DNA from: Devosia pacifica
Lineage (GTDB): Bacteria > Pseudomonadota > Alphaproteobacteria > Rhizobiales > Devosiaceae
Reading direction: 5' to 3'
Assembly (NCBI RefSeq): GCF_014652635.1
Contig: NZ_BMZE01000003.1
Location: forward strand, 563,268 to 627,267
DNA length: 64,000 nucleotides
The stretch's first letter is position 1, and the number at the start of each line of letters is the position of its first letter. Positions 34,086-43,950 of the stretch are shown here, in pieces. The notes beneath the pieces are model-generated. The model searched no databases. It worked only from the letters and a program-made list of their open reading frames with translations, and was not told where the DNA came from. Made by a program: the position numbers and the translations under genes.

Positions 34086-36625
34086 ACTGGCTCACGAGTT
34101 GGCTGCGGGTCTCGCTGATCGACCTTCGCGGTGGCGCGCGCCGATTTGTCGTTCTTATCGCCTGCCTCGCCTTGGGTGTCGCTGCAATCGGCACCGTCAG
34201 CGCGGTTCGCAGCAGCGTGGAAACCGCCATTGCGCGCGATGTGCGCCTCTTGCTTGGCGGTGACCTTGAGTTGCAAACCCAGGGACGCGATGCCGAACCA
34301 GCTGTCATCGCAGCGCTCAACACCCTAGGTTCCGTCAGCCGGGAGGTGCAGCTCAGTACGCAGGCGCGCGCCGGTGACAGGAACGCTTTTCTATCTCTGC
34401 GGGCCGTCACCGAGTCTTACCCGCTGATCGGCTCGGTGACGCTAGCCAGCGGCGAAACCGAAAAAGTTGGCGAGCTCTTGGCGCCGCAAGATGGGCAATT
34501 CGGTGTGTTGCTTTCAAGTCAGGCAGCTATGCGGCTCGCGGTCGGCATTGGTGACACGGTGCGCATCGGCACCCTCGAACTGCAGATGCGGGGCATCATT
34601 GAGGCGCTGCCGGACCAGGCGACAGCGGGTTTTCAACTGGGCGCACCTGCGCTGATCTCGACTGCCGCTCTCGGCCCCGCAGGGCTGCGCGAGCAAGGGG
34701 TCCTCAACCAGTTTCGCTACAAGGCGCTCCTCGACGGCCTATCGTTCGAGGCGGCGCGCGCTCAACTCGAAGAGGAATTTGTCCAGCGCGATTGGCAGAT
34801 ACGCTCGCCGCGCGAGGCGACGGCAGCAATCGCCCGCACTATCGAGGTTTTCGGTAATTTCCTGCTCCTCGTCGCCCTTTCCTCGATGGTCGTTGGCGGT
34901 CTTGGTGCTGCCAATGCCGTAACAGCCTATATTGGCGAGCGGCAGGGAGCCATCGCAACCATGCGGGCCCTCGGAGCCAAGGGCGACCGCTTGCAGTTTC
35001 ATTTTCTGACGCAGATCGCTGCCTTGTCCTTCATAGCCGTAATTGGCGGGCTTATCATTGTTGGCGCTGCCACGCTGTCGCTTCTGCCGCTGCTGTCGGG
35101 CCTTATCGGCATCAATCTGCCACCAGTCCTCGACCTCCAATCCATGCTGGTCGCCGCCGCCATCGGAATGCTTACCGCTTTGCTGTTTACCTGGGTTCCA
35201 CTGCTCCAGGCACGCGCGATACGGCCAGCTCTTCTGTTCCGCGCCGGCTCCAGCAGCGCCCTCGACGCCATAGGCTGGCGCCGACTGCTCACGCCCGGCG
35301 CCGCCATCCCGTTGCTGGCCGGTCTCATCGTGCTGTTCGCGCTGACATTGAGGATCGCCAACGATCCGCAGCTTGTCGCCATCTATTTTGCCGGAACTCT
35401 TGTCGCCTTTGCTTTGCTGCGTGCAGCCGCAGACCTTGTGCGACGCGCTCTGATGAAAATGCCACCGCTGGAAAATCGGATGTTGCGACACGCGGTCTCG
35501 GCGATCATTCGACCGGGGGCGCCGACACGCTCAGTTCTGGTGTCGATGGGGCTGGGACTGTCGCTGCTGCTCCTCATCATCATGACGCAGACCAATATCA
35601 ATTCTCAGATCACCGCAGAGGTCAGCGCTGAAGCTCCGGACTTCATCGTTCTCGATATGGATCGCGAGGGGTTGAGCGCCCTTGAAAGGTTCGCAGAAGA
35701 AACACCGCAAGTCGCGACGCTGACGTCTACCCCGCTGCTGCGCGGAACAATCACCGAGCTGGACGGAAGGCCGGCACCATCGAGCGAGACGTTGCCGCGC
35801 GAGGTTGCCGACATGTTCGAGGGGGACACGACGTTGACCTGGGCGGGCGAGATGCCTGCGGGCACGCTGATCGACCAGGGGGAGTGGTGGGCAAACGACT
35901 ATGATGGCCCGCCTCTCGCCTCGCTGAGTGCAGAAATGCGCGACAGCCTGGCGCTGGAGCCGGGTAATACGATCACCATTTCGATTGCCGGTCGTCCCTT
36001 GACGATGACCATCGCCAACTTCCGCGAGGTCGATTGGCGCAGCCCCACATTCAATTTCCGTATCATCGTTTCCCCCGGCCTGATCGAGAGCGCGCCGCAG
36101 TCGTTCTTTGGCACGATCGAGGCGGCAGCGGGCGAAGCGCAGGCCGTGGAGGCAACTCTGATCCGCACACTTCCGCAGCTGAACTTCGTGCCCGTGGGTG
36201 AGGCACTGGCCCAGGTTCAGGGTGTGCTCAACGGGCTGGTCAACGCCGTGCTCCTGGTCAGCGCGACGTCTGTGTTGACCGGCATGCTGGTGCTGGCCGG
36301 GGCGTTGAGCGTCGGGCGCAGGCAAAGGGAGGCGGATGCAGTGGTGATGAAGGTGCTGGGGGCGCGCCGCACCTATGTCGTGCTTGCGTTCCTGGTCGAG
36401 TACGCTTTTCTCGGTGCGATAGCAGCATTGCTCGCAGGCGGCATCGCCCTCGCGGCGGCATGGGCTGCGGCAAGCTTTCTCCTCGATATCGATTTTGCGG
36501 CGCAACCTCTGCAACTGGCGGCGTTCACCGCCGCCATCATTGTGGTGACCACAGCGACGGGGGCGGCGACCACATGGTCCGCGATGTCGCGGCGTCCGGT
36601 GGATCAGTTGAGAGAGAAGGGCTAG
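34082..36625 (+). CDS. FtsX-family ABC permease (YbbP-like)
   Basis: An 847-residue protein with two FtsX-like units, each with spans flanking a large extracytoplasmic domain. The transmembrane blocks near 265-400, 430-510 and 720-830 fit the YbbP topology (for example ATMRALGAKGDRLQFHFL and KVLGARRTYVVLAFLVEY as coupling regions). It couples to the upstream ATPase by ATGA overlap and completes the YbbA-YbbP-TesA set. Confidence 0.9.
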   Translation: MNWLTSWLRVSLIDLRGGARRFVVLIACLALGVAAIGTVSAVRSSVETAIARDVRLLLGGDLELQTQGRDAEPAVIAALNTLGSVSREVQLSTQARAGDRNAFLSLRAVTESYPLIGSVTLASGETEKVGELLAPQDGQFGVLLSSQAAMRLAVGIGDTVRIGTLELQMRGIIEALPDQATAGFQLGAPALISTAALGPAGLREQGVLNQFRYKALLDGLSFEAARAQLEEEFVQRDWQIRSPREATAAIARTIEVFGNFLLLVALSSMVVGGLGAANAVTAYIGERQGAIATMRALGAKGDRLQFHFLTQIAALSFIAVIGGLIIVGAATLSLLPLLSGLIGINLPPVLDLQSMLVAAAIGMLTALLFTWVPLLQARAIRPALLFRAGSSSALDAIGWRRLLTPGAAIPLLAGLIVLFALTLRIANDPQLVAIYFAGTLVAFALLRAAADLVRRALMKMPPLENRMLRHAVSAIIRPGAPTRSVLVSMGLGLSLLLLIIMTQTNINSQITAEVSAEAPDFIVLDMDREGLSALERFAEETPQVATLTSTPLLRGTITELDGRPAPSSETLPREVADMFEGDTTLTWAGEMPAGTLIDQGEWWANDYDGPPLASLSAEMRDSLALEPGNTITISIAGRPLTMTIANFREVDWRSPTFNFRIIVSPGLIESAPQSFFGTIEAAAGEAQAVEATLIRTLPQLNFVPVGEALAQVQGVLNGLVNAVLLVSATSVLTGMLVLAGALSVGRRQREADAVVMKVLGARRTYVVLAFLVEYAFLGAIAALLAGGIALAAAWAAASFLLDIDFAAQPLQLAAFTAAIIVVTTATGAATTWSAMSRRPVDQLREKG

Positions 36626-36646
36626 GCAGCTTTTCCAAGCCGCAGC

Positions 36647-37316
36647 GCCGTAGCCGGGATTGCCATTTGGCTTATCGGCAAGATTGTCACGTCGTTCGCC
36701 GAGCGGCACGGGTTCGACTATCTCGCGATCACCGATCATGACGTGCACGTGGATGGGGCGGCGGCGGAGCATGCCTGGGCCGATCCCGACTATCGCTCGG
36801 ACGCGGTGCTGCTGTTTTATGGCGCTGAGCTCACAGCGCCTCGCGGGCACACCCACAACCTGGGTCTTTGCCGAGACCCGCACCAAGCCGGCGATACTTG
36901 CGGCGCTCGAGCAGGGCCGCGCCTCGATCAGTTCCAACCCTCTCAATCCGCGTGTCGAGCTATACGCCGATGCCGAGGGCGACGGGCACTTTGAAATGAT
37001 GATGGGCGACAATATCATTCCCAACGGGCGCCCTGTCAGCTTTGAGGTCCGTCTTGCCGGTGGCGGCATTGGGGGCGCATCCTATCGGGTCCGCGTGATC
37101 AAGAACCGCAGCGAATTCGGTGTCATCCTAACCGATGGCACGACACTGTCGGTGCAATTCTGCGATACTCCTGAGGCTGGCAAGCGCAGCTACTATCGCG
37201 TCGAAATCGAGGGGCCACAGGTCCCCTTCGCCGAAGTGCCAAACTCGATGGCGCTCAGCGAAAACATGGTAGCCTTATCCAATCCCATCTATTTCAACTA
37301 CAATCCGAACTTCTAG
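36647..37316 (+). pseudogene. Broken PHP-domain metallohydrolase gene
   Basis: Two frames carry pieces of one protein. In the frame of base 36659 the reading AERHGFDYLAITDHDVHVDG and YGAELTAPRGHTHNL shows PHP-domain metal motifs; after about 36870 the family pattern continues in the next frame (FAETRTKPAILAALEQGRAS and a beta-rich tail ending at 37316). The N-terminal HxH motif is missing and the gap between HTHN and the ALEQGR block is much shorter than in CehA/McbA-like proteins. Deletion plus frameshift, rather than sequencing error alone, is likely. No start codon with a ribosome site serves either piece. Confidence 0.7.
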
Positions 37317-37400
37317 TGGCCGTTCGGGCGCCATCAGCCACAGGCGTAGCTCGCCTCACCAGTCGGCTTACTTCTAGACAGGAACGACAACCGGCCCCTC

Positions 37401-38132
37401 ATGCCCGCATTTGGCTGCATTACCTGGAATATACACCGCGGACGGGGTGCGAATGACCGTTCCGGGGTGGACGCAAAGCGCATTTATCAGGCGATCGAGA
37501 CGGATATCGCGCCTCTTGAACCACATGTCCTGGCATTGCAGGAGGCCGACGAGGAGTTGAGGCCACACACTCAGGTTATCAATCCGAGCTATGTTGCTGA
37601 CACTCTCGGCCTGACCCATCCCCAGAGCGATCCGGTGCTGCGGACAAGTGCGCAGTCATGCGGATTTTTTGGGTCGGTGCTGTTCATCCATCCCGAAATC
37701 GAGATCACCCATCGTGCTGTGGTCGATTTACCGGGTCATTGGCACCGGGGCGCGGTCATCCTCGAGACGCTATGGCGCGGAACGCCGATGCGTATCGCCA
37801 CAGCGCATCTTTCAAGGCTTGAACTGTTGCGCATCGCCCAGATGCGCACCTTCGGCCAGTTCATCATGCGCCGGCCCCGGATGCCGACACTGTTTGTCGG
37901 CGACATTAACGACTGGAGACCGTGGTCCGGCCTCGCCTTTTCCCGTGGGCTGGTCGGTACGCGCTTGACTGGACCAAGTCGGGCAACCTTTCCGGTCGCT
38001 CGCCCGATCTTGCCTCTCGACAGGATACTGATTGACGCACCGGGCACGGTTCGGGCGACACGCGTCCTCGATAGTCCCCGGCTGAGGCGCGCATCCGACC
38101 ATCGTCCGCTTTGGGGCGACATACGGCTCTAG
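37401..38132 (+). CDS. Endonuclease/exonuclease/phosphatase-fold protein
   Basis: A 243-residue EEP-fold protein: WNIHRG near residue 9, ALQEAD with the metal Glu near 47, ATAHLS, GDINDW with Asp-Asn-type metal pair, and the final SDHRPLW with the catalytic Asp-His. It could be a phosphodiesterase acting on lipids, nucleic acid or small esters. It has no signal peptide. The stop overlaps the convergent cytochrome b561 stop by 4 bp. Confidence 0.85.
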   Translation: MPAFGCITWNIHRGRGANDRSGVDAKRIYQAIETDIAPLEPHVLALQEADEELRPHTQVINPSYVADTLGLTHPQSDPVLRTSAQSCGFFGSVLFIHPEIEITHRAVVDLPGHWHRGAVILETLWRGTPMRIATAHLSRLELLRIAQMRTFGQFIMRRPRMPTLFVGDINDWRPWSGLAFSRGLVGTRLTGPSRATFPVARPILPLDRILIDAPGTVRATRVLDSPRLRRASDHRPLWGDIRL

Positions 38133-38692
38133 CGCTGGGAGGACCGTCGCAGCATCGGCGCCATACGTTCGAAGACACCATCCCGGCGTATGAGCCAGTG
38201 ATAGAGCGCAGCGCCCACATGGGCGAAAACCAGCGCGATCAGCACAAAGCGTGCGGCAAGATGAATGGATAGGGCACTCTTCGACAAGCCCTCGTCCTCA
38301 GGGACGAGATGCGGAACGCCAATTGCGTCCAGACCTTCAATGGGAAAGCCCCCGGCAATCACATAGACATATCCGGATATCGTCATGATCAGCAGAAGCC
38401 CATACAACCCAATGTGGGTGGCCGATGCTACATGCCGCTGCAAGACCGGGATTGATGACGGCAGCGGCGGCGGCGGGTTAAACGCACGGAATACGATACG
38501 AGCGATGACCAGCAGGAAAATGACCACCCCGATATTCTTGTGAAAGATGAAAAGCCGATCCTGCACCGATCGCGCCAACCCCTCCTCAAGCATGATGATG
38601 CCCGCCGGAACGGTCGAGATGACGAAAAGGGCAACCAACCAGTGCAATATGATTGCGACCGGGCGATAGCTCAGAGCGCTTGGCTTTGTCAT
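38129..38692 (-). CDS. Cytochrome b561
   Basis: A 187-residue four-span membrane protein of the bacterial YodB/CybB type. Haem-ligand His candidates occur in ILHWLVALF, FHKNIGV, THIGLYG and FAHVGAALYHW. It would pass electrons from quinol in the membrane. The start at ATG 38692 (MTKPSALSYRPVAI) is preferred to the upstream in-frame start because it gives the normal family N-terminus. Confidence 0.9.
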   Translation of the reverse strand: MTKPSALSYRPVAIILHWLVALFVISTVPAGIIMLEEGLARSVQDRLFIFHKNIGVVIFLLVIARIVFRAFNPPPPLPSSIPVLQRHVASATHIGLYGLLLIMTISGYVYVIAGGFPIEGLDAIGVPHLVPEDEGLSKSALSIHLAARFVLIALVFAHVGAALYHWLIRRDGVFERMAPMLRRSSQR

Positions 38693-38779
38693 TGAACTGT
38701 TCTGGCTCCCATCGCGTAGCAACCGATATGTGTTATGACATTTTGTTGGCAGTTCTGCAGATTAGCGAACTTGTCCTTT

Positions 38780-39550
38780 ATGCGTGAGAATCGATTGGGC
38801 CATACAGAACCCGAACTTGCAACAAGCTTTGATCTCAAGGACTTGCGTCCAGTGGCCGGGAGGATGGCCGTTGCCGCTGCCGTCATCGGCATGGCGGTTC
38901 TCTGGCCGTTCGCGACCTTGCTCGATACGACTGCCACCGGCACCGCTATTGCTACGGCACTGTATGTCTGCGCCACCGTCGCGGTCGTCGTTCTTGCGAA
39001 CCGGTTCTACGCCTACGATAGAGTCGGCACGGCAAATCTGATAACGCTGTTGCGGCTTGCCATGATCATGGCTCTCGTCGCCACGCTGTTTTCTCCACCG
39101 CTTCTGCGAGACCCGACCAGCGCCTGGGTAATATCAAGCTTCGCTCTTGTCGCTTTGGTGTTCGATGGCTTCGACGGGTTCTTTGCACGAAGGCAAGGCC
39201 TGAGTTCTGCTTACGGGGCACGCTTCGATATCGAGGTGGACTCAGCGTTCGCGCTGATCCTTTCAGTGATGGTCTTTCTTGCCGGCAAGGCGGGAATATG
39301 GGTCCTTGCCCTTGGTTTGCCGCGGTATCTTTTCATCGGCGCCGGCCTTGTCCTGCCTTGGCTCATGGCTGAGCTGCCAGAGAGGTTCTCGCGCAAGTTG
39401 GTGTGCGTGATTCAGGTCGGGGCCCTCATAGGACTTGCCAGTCCGCTAGGGGCCCATCCCGCCTCCTGGTGGGTTGCAGTGTGTGTGAGCGCAATGGTCG
39501 TCTGGTCATTCCTTGTCGACATCATCTGGCTGGCTCGTCACAAATCATGA
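38780..39550 (+). CDS. CDP-alcohol phosphatidyltransferase
   Basis: A membrane enzyme with the complete signature D132-G133-x2-A136-R137-x8-G146-x3-D150-x3-D154, counting from ATG 38780 (an upstream ATG at 38735 is also open). It transfers a phosphatidyl group from CDP-diacylglycerol to an alcohol, or a CDP-linked head group to a lipid. It is the first gene of three; its stop overlaps the next start (ATGATG). The acceptor alcohol is unknown, and the following genes suggest a specialised membrane lipid. Confidence 0.88.
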   Translation: MRENRLGHTEPELATSFDLKDLRPVAGRMAVAAAVIGMAVLWPFATLLDTTATGTAIATALYVCATVAVVVLANRFYAYDRVGTANLITLLRLAMIMALVATLFSPPLLRDPTSAWVISSFALVALVFDGFDGFFARRQGLSSAYGARFDIEVDSAFALILSVMVFLAGKAGIWVLALGLPRYLFIGAGLVLPWLMAELPERFSRKLVCVIQVGALIGLASPLGAHPASWWVAVCVSAMVVWSFLVDIIWLARHKS

Positions 39551-41145
39551 TGCGCAGTCTGATCACTCTTGTGGGGCTCGTGCTTGCGACGCTCCTGCTG
39601 CATCTTGTTCTGATCCAGCCGAACCATCCGGGCGCGATGACGTGGCAGGCGCTGCTGCTGTTCCCGCTTGAGCTGCCTGTCATCATTCTGCTTCTCGTCG
39701 CGCTGCCGTCGCGCGCTGCCCTCACTATCGCGGTGCGCGTGCTGCTGGTCGCGTTCCTCGTTGTCATGGCGGTCCTAAAGTCGGCGGACGTTGCGCTCTT
39801 CACGGCGTTCAATCGACCATTCAACCCGCTGGTTGATCTCAACTTGATCGAGGCGGGCATCCGCCTTCTGGCAGGCACCATAGGGACGCTGCAGACGAGT
39901 CTGGTTGTCGTTGGAGCCATCATTGCGCCATTTGTTCTCGCAGCGGCACTCTGGTGGGCGACCGGCCAATGGGCGCATATTGCCCTACCCCTGTCGTTTC
40001 GAGCGCTGGCCGGGTTTGCAGCGGTTATCGCCGCCGGCGTTGCAGTTGCTGAAATAGGAGAGGCGCGCGGTCGCTGGACTCTTCCCGTCGAGCCGCCCGG
40101 TGCGGCCTTCACGGCGCGCGTCGCCCTCGAGCGGACCACAACCTATAATCGGCTGTTCACACAGTTGAGCGAGTTTCGTCAAGCCGCTGCACAGGATCCG
40201 TTTGCCGACGTCGAACGGCCGCTCGACGCATTAGGCGGTCGCGATACGGTGTTCGTTTTCGTTGAGAGCTATGGCCGTGCGAGCTTCGATAATTCGCTGT
40301 ATTCGCAAACGCACCTCGCGACGTTGGGCACTGCTGAAAGCAAGCTCGAGCAGGCCGGTGTAGAGGCGCGGTCGGGGTGGCTCACCGCGCCCATTTCGGG
40401 CGGGCAGAGCTGGCTGGCCCATGGAACGCTTGCTTCGGGCATGCGCACCTCAAACCAGGCGCTTTATACCGCTATGTTGGCCAGTGGCCGCAAGACGCTG
40501 TGGGATTACGCCGCCGCCGCCGGCTACGAAACGGCTGCCGTCATGCCAGCGATTACACTGCCCTGGCCGGAAGCAGACCTGCTCGGCTTCGAGCATGTCT
40601 ATCCCGCCAAGAATCTGGGCTATCGTGGCGAGCCGTTCAACTGGGTAACGATGCCGGACCAGTTTACGCTGACAGCGTTCGACCGTCTTTTTGAGGACCA
40701 ACAATCGCCGCTGTTCGCCCAGATCGCCCTGATCTCCTCGCACGCTCCGTGGGTGCCCGTACCGGAGCTCATCGCGTGGGAAGCGGTTGGTGACGGCACC
40801 GTCTTCAACGCCGTGGCAAAATCGGGTGATCCCCCGTCTGTCGTCTGGCGGGACCCAGACCGCATCCGCGACCAGTACAGGCTCTCGATCGACTATTCTC
40901 TCGAGACAATCTTCGACTACGTCGCACGCAGCCCACAAAGCAAGGATCGGCTTACCATCATCCTCGGTGACCACCCGCCAACAATTATGGTTGCCGGCAT
41001 CGAGGGCTATGACATCCCAATCCATATTGTCGGCCCCGAGGACCTCATCAATGCCACCGACGACTGGCAATGGACCGAGGGTCTCATACCAGGCTCCGAC
41101 GTTGATGCCTTGGCCGATGGAGTCGTTTCGAGACCGGTTTCTTGA
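39547..41145 (+). CDS. Membrane-anchored sulfatase/phosphoglycerol-transferase-fold enzyme
   Basis: A 532-residue protein with about four N-terminal membrane spans and a periplasmic alkaline-phosphatase-superfamily domain. Metal residues are visible as Glu240 (FVFVESYGR) and Asp475-His476 (LGDHPP), with a Ser/Thr nucleophile candidate in SGGQSWLAHGT. Relatives include LTA synthase, OpgB and phosphoethanolamine transferases, which act on phospholipid head groups. The start at 39547 overlaps the preceding stop. Confidence 0.82.
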   Translation: MMRSLITLVGLVLATLLLHLVLIQPNHPGAMTWQALLLFPLELPVIILLLVALPSRAALTIAVRVLLVAFLVVMAVLKSADVALFTAFNRPFNPLVDLNLIEAGIRLLAGTIGTLQTSLVVVGAIIAPFVLAAALWWATGQWAHIALPLSFRALAGFAAVIAAGVAVAEIGEARGRWTLPVEPPGAAFTARVALERTTTYNRLFTQLSEFRQAAAQDPFADVERPLDALGGRDTVFVFVESYGRASFDNSLYSQTHLATLGTAESKLEQAGVEARSGWLTAPISGGQSWLAHGTLASGMRTSNQALYTAMLASGRKTLWDYAAAAGYETAAVMPAITLPWPEADLLGFEHVYPAKNLGYRGEPFNWVTMPDQFTLTAFDRLFEDQQSPLFAQIALISSHAPWVPVPELIAWEAVGDGTVFNAVAKSGDPPSVVWRDPDRIRDQYRLSIDYSLETIFDYVARSPQSKDRLTIILGDHPPTIMVAGIEGYDIPIHIVGPEDLINATDDWQWTEGLIPGSDVDALADGVVSRPVS

Positions 41146-41181
41146 TGCGTTCACCACGCAAACGGTGGAAACGGCTTCACC

Positions 41182-42132
41182 GTGACGATTTCAGGCGGAG
41201 CTCTTTTGAAGCGCGCTTGGCCGGCGCTTGTGCGGATGCTGGTGCCGATCGTCCTTATCGGCGTGATCTGGACCCTTGCGGATGCGGAAGACGCATTGTC
41301 ACGTCTTGGCAATATCGACTGGCCCTGGGTTGTGTGGGCGTTGGTAGCAGCAAATCTGCAGATACTTGCATCTGCGCTTCGCTGGAAATGGGTGGCTGAC
41401 CGGCTTGGCCAGAGCTTCACGTTACGCTGGGCGGTGGCGGAGTACTACCTCGCGCAACTGGTGAACCAGAGCGTTCCGGGCGGCGTCGTTGGTGACGCCT
41501 CGCGTGCGGTGCGCTCACGTCACAGCGCCGGCTTTTCCAAGGCTGCGCAGGCCGTGATCATTGAGCGTTTGGCCGGACAGGTGATGCTGTTTGCAACACT
41601 CGCCGTGGGCGTTCTCGTTTTCCTGCTGGTGCCGGGGGGGATTGAATGGTCTCAGTCCGCGATACAGATTACTCTTGGCGCTTTGACGGCAGTCGTCATC
41701 GCAGGGACCGTTGCCTGGTTTGGGCGCCGGCGTATTTCCAAGATCAGGAATTTCGGAGCAGCTCTCAAGATTTCAATTTTCGACCCCGCAGTTCTCCCAA
41801 AACAGATGCTGCTCGGAGTGGTCATTGTCGGGCTGAACCTCGCCGGATTTGCTTTCGCTGCGCGCGCCACAGGCTCGGGCCTGTCGCTGGAAGCGGTGAT
41901 TGTGGTGATCCCGTTGATCCTGAGTGCAATGCTGATACCAGCGACCATCTCCGGGTGGGGTTACCGCGAAGGCGCCGCGGCGGCTCTTTTTCCGTTAGTC
42001 GGGCTTAGCGCCGCTGCAGGATTGGCTGCGAGCCTCGTGTTCGGGCTCGTCATTCTTGCGGCGAGCCTGCCCGGCATCCTGGTTCTGTTCAGCCGACGCG
42101 CGGGCAAATCGGCAAGCGCCGCTAACCCTTGA
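41182..42132 (+). CDS. YbhN/AglD-like (lysylphosphatidylglycerol synthase TM-region) membrane protein
   Basis: A 316-residue protein with about eight spans that matches the flippase-like membrane part of MprF and the UPF0104 proteins (QSVPGGVVGDASRAVRS is the conserved loop). It has no aminoacyl-transferase domain. It starts with GTG 41182. With the two genes before it this forms a possible lipid synthesis, head-group change and translocation set. Its end overlaps the convergent permease gene by 11 bp. Confidence 0.85.
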   Translation: MTISGGALLKRAWPALVRMLVPIVLIGVIWTLADAEDALSRLGNIDWPWVVWALVAANLQILASALRWKWVADRLGQSFTLRWAVAEYYLAQLVNQSVPGGVVGDASRAVRSRHSAGFSKAAQAVIIERLAGQVMLFATLAVGVLVFLLVPGGIEWSQSAIQITLGALTAVVIAGTVAWFGRRRISKIRNFGAALKISIFDPAVLPKQMLLGVVIVGLNLAGFAFAARATGSGLSLEAVIVVIPLILSAMLIPATISGWGYREGAAAALFPLVGLSAAAGLAASLVFGLVILAASLPGILVLFSRRAGKSASAANP

Positions 42133-42961
42133 TGGCGCCGGCGGTGAGCGCTGAAACAATTGCGCGCTGCAACAATAGAAATGCGAGGATTGCCGGCAAT
42201 ATCGTGATCAGACATGCGGCGGCCAGCAGATGCGTGGTGCTGGCCGTGGTGCTGCCGGCATAATTATAGATGGCCACCGAGATCGGCCACTGCGCATCAC
42301 GGCTGAGCATGATGAACGGCACGAGAAACTGAGACCAGTTCAAGATCATGTTGAGGATCAAAGCCGAAGCCATGCCTGGGGACGCCAGTGGCAACGTAAT
42401 CCGCAAGAATGTCTCGAAGTGGCCATAGCCATCAATGGCTGCCGCTTCCTCGAGAACGATCGGGACACCATCGAAGGCGGTCTTGAGCAACCAGACCGTT
42501 ATCGGCAGACCGATGGCGATATAGATTGCGATCACTCCGACATGCGTTTCGAGAAGCCCCAGCCAGCCCATATATCTGTAGAGGGGGATCAGGATGACGA
42601 GGCCGGAAACCATCTGAACCGCCAGAATAGCCATCATCATCACCCCTCGACCCCTGAAGTCGAAGCGCGAGAACGCGTAGGCGGCCGGAGCTGCGACGAT
42701 GACCGAACCCAGCGCCCCCAAACCTGAAAGCTTGAGCGCATTCCAAAGGTAATTGAGAAAACCGCGATCTCTCAGCACCTGGCCAAAATTATCGAGCGTG
42801 GGGTTTTCCGGGATGAAGCGTGATGCGCCAAAGAAGATCTCTTGCGGCGTCCGAAGCGCGAGGGAGACGAGCCAGGTCAACGGCACAAGAAAAAATGCGG
42901 CGATGAGGACAGCCGCGGCATAGGTGGCGACGTTGGCGAGAATGCCTCCACGGGAGACCAT
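42122..42961 (-). CDS. Sugar-type ABC transporter permease (MalG-like), importer 2
   Basis: A 279-residue six-span permease with the EAA loop (EEAAAIDGYGHFETFLRITLP) and the C-terminal TAGAIKG. The ATG at 42961 overlaps the stop of the other permease (ATGA). It is the last gene of the importer 2 operon. Confidence 0.9.
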   Translation of the reverse strand: MVSRGGILANVATYAAAVLIAAFFLVPLTWLVSLALRTPQEIFFGASRFIPENPTLDNFGQVLRDRGFLNYLWNALKLSGLGALGSVIVAAPAAYAFSRFDFRGRGVMMMAILAVQMVSGLVILIPLYRYMGWLGLLETHVGVIAIYIAIGLPITVWLLKTAFDGVPIVLEEAAAIDGYGHFETFLRITLPLASPGMASALILNMILNWSQFLVPFIMLSRDAQWPISVAIYNYAGSTTASTTHLLAAACLITILPAILAFLLLQRAIVSALTAGAIKG

Positions 42962-43884
42962 CACATATCCCTTTTCGGCATGAACAGCATGTACAGCGCC
43001 GCAAGGACCAACGATATGAGCAGCAGCAGGATGGACAACGCGCTGCCGCCGGCGAGATCGAACTGGTAGAACACCGTGTTGTAGGCGAACAAGGACAGCA
43101 CTTCGGTGGCGCGGCCAGGACCACCGCCGGTAAGGGCGAGAATGGCATCGAACGTATTGAGGGTCTGGATGGTGATGAGGATCGAGTTCACCAGGATCGC
43201 AGCCTTTAGTTGCGGCAGGGTGATGAACCAGAACCGCTCCCATGCCGGTGCACCGTCAACAGCGGCGGCCTCGTAAAGGCTGGGGTCGACGCTCTTGAGT
43301 GCGGCATAGAGCACGATCATGGAAAACGCCGTGCCCTGCCAGACATTGGCAATGATTGCAGAGAGCATGGCGTTGGCGGGATTCGACAGCCATGCAACCG
43401 TCGGCAGCTCCAGCAGGCGCAGCACCCCATTGATCGCGCCGAAAGGCGACTCGGAAAACAGCATCGACCAGATGACGCCATTGGCTATGCCTGGCACGAC
43501 CCAGGCGGCGAGGACGATGGTGCGCAGCACAAGCATTCCCGGAAGGTGATGCCGCTCTCCTCGAACAACGAGGAGAGCCACCGACAGGCCCAGCAATTGC
43601 TGACCAACGACGCTGGCTGCGGTGAAGATTGCCGTGTTCGACAGAATGGTGGGCAGCGCAGGATTGCTCAGGACGCGCTGCAGGGAGCGGACGGTGTAGC
43701 TTTCGGCCCCTCCTGTCAGCGTTGCGTCAGTGAAGGCAAGCCGCAGTGCATCGATGATCGGATAGATGTAGAACGCCCCGATAACGAGCATGACCGGAAG
43801 CAGCCACGCCCAGTACGGGATGGAGGACGCCTCGGGTGTCGTTGCGGTCCGCCGGCTAAGCGCCTGGGCAATAGGTTTCGGCAT
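42961..43884 (-). CDS. Sugar-type ABC transporter permease (MalF-like), importer 2
   Basis: A 307-residue permease with six spans and the EAA loop (YEAAAVDGAPAWERFWFITLP-like). It follows the binding-protein gene after a 66-bp gap that contains a GC hairpin. Confidence 0.9.
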   Translation of the reverse strand: MPKPIAQALSRRTATTPEASSIPYWAWLLPVMLVIGAFYIYPIIDALRLAFTDATLTGGAESYTVRSLQRVLSNPALPTILSNTAIFTAASVVGQQLLGLSVALLVVRGERHHLPGMLVLRTIVLAAWVVPGIANGVIWSMLFSESPFGAINGVLRLLELPTVAWLSNPANAMLSAIIANVWQGTAFSMIVLYAALKSVDPSLYEAAAVDGAPAWERFWFITLPQLKAAILVNSILITIQTLNTFDAILALTGGGPGRATEVLSLFAYNTVFYQFDLAGGSALSILLLLISLVLAALYMLFMPKRDM

Positions 43885-43912
43885 TTATGGGGTCTTGGAA
43901 GGAAAAGATGGA

Positions 43913-43938
43913 CGCCCGGACCATTTGCGGCCCGGGCG
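43913..43938 (-). repeat. Intercistronic hairpin after binding-protein gene 2
   Basis: CGCCCGG and CCGGGCG form a 7-bp stem with a 12-base loop just past the importer 2 binding-protein stop. No T-run follows. Confidence 0.5.
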
Positions 43939-43950
43939 CAGATGGATCTG

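Noticed and set aside
35531..37069. Long minus-strand open frame opposite the YbbP-like gene
   Set aside because: Its composition is that of an antisense shadow (Arg/His/Gln-rich, no motif), and it also crosses the broken PHP gene.
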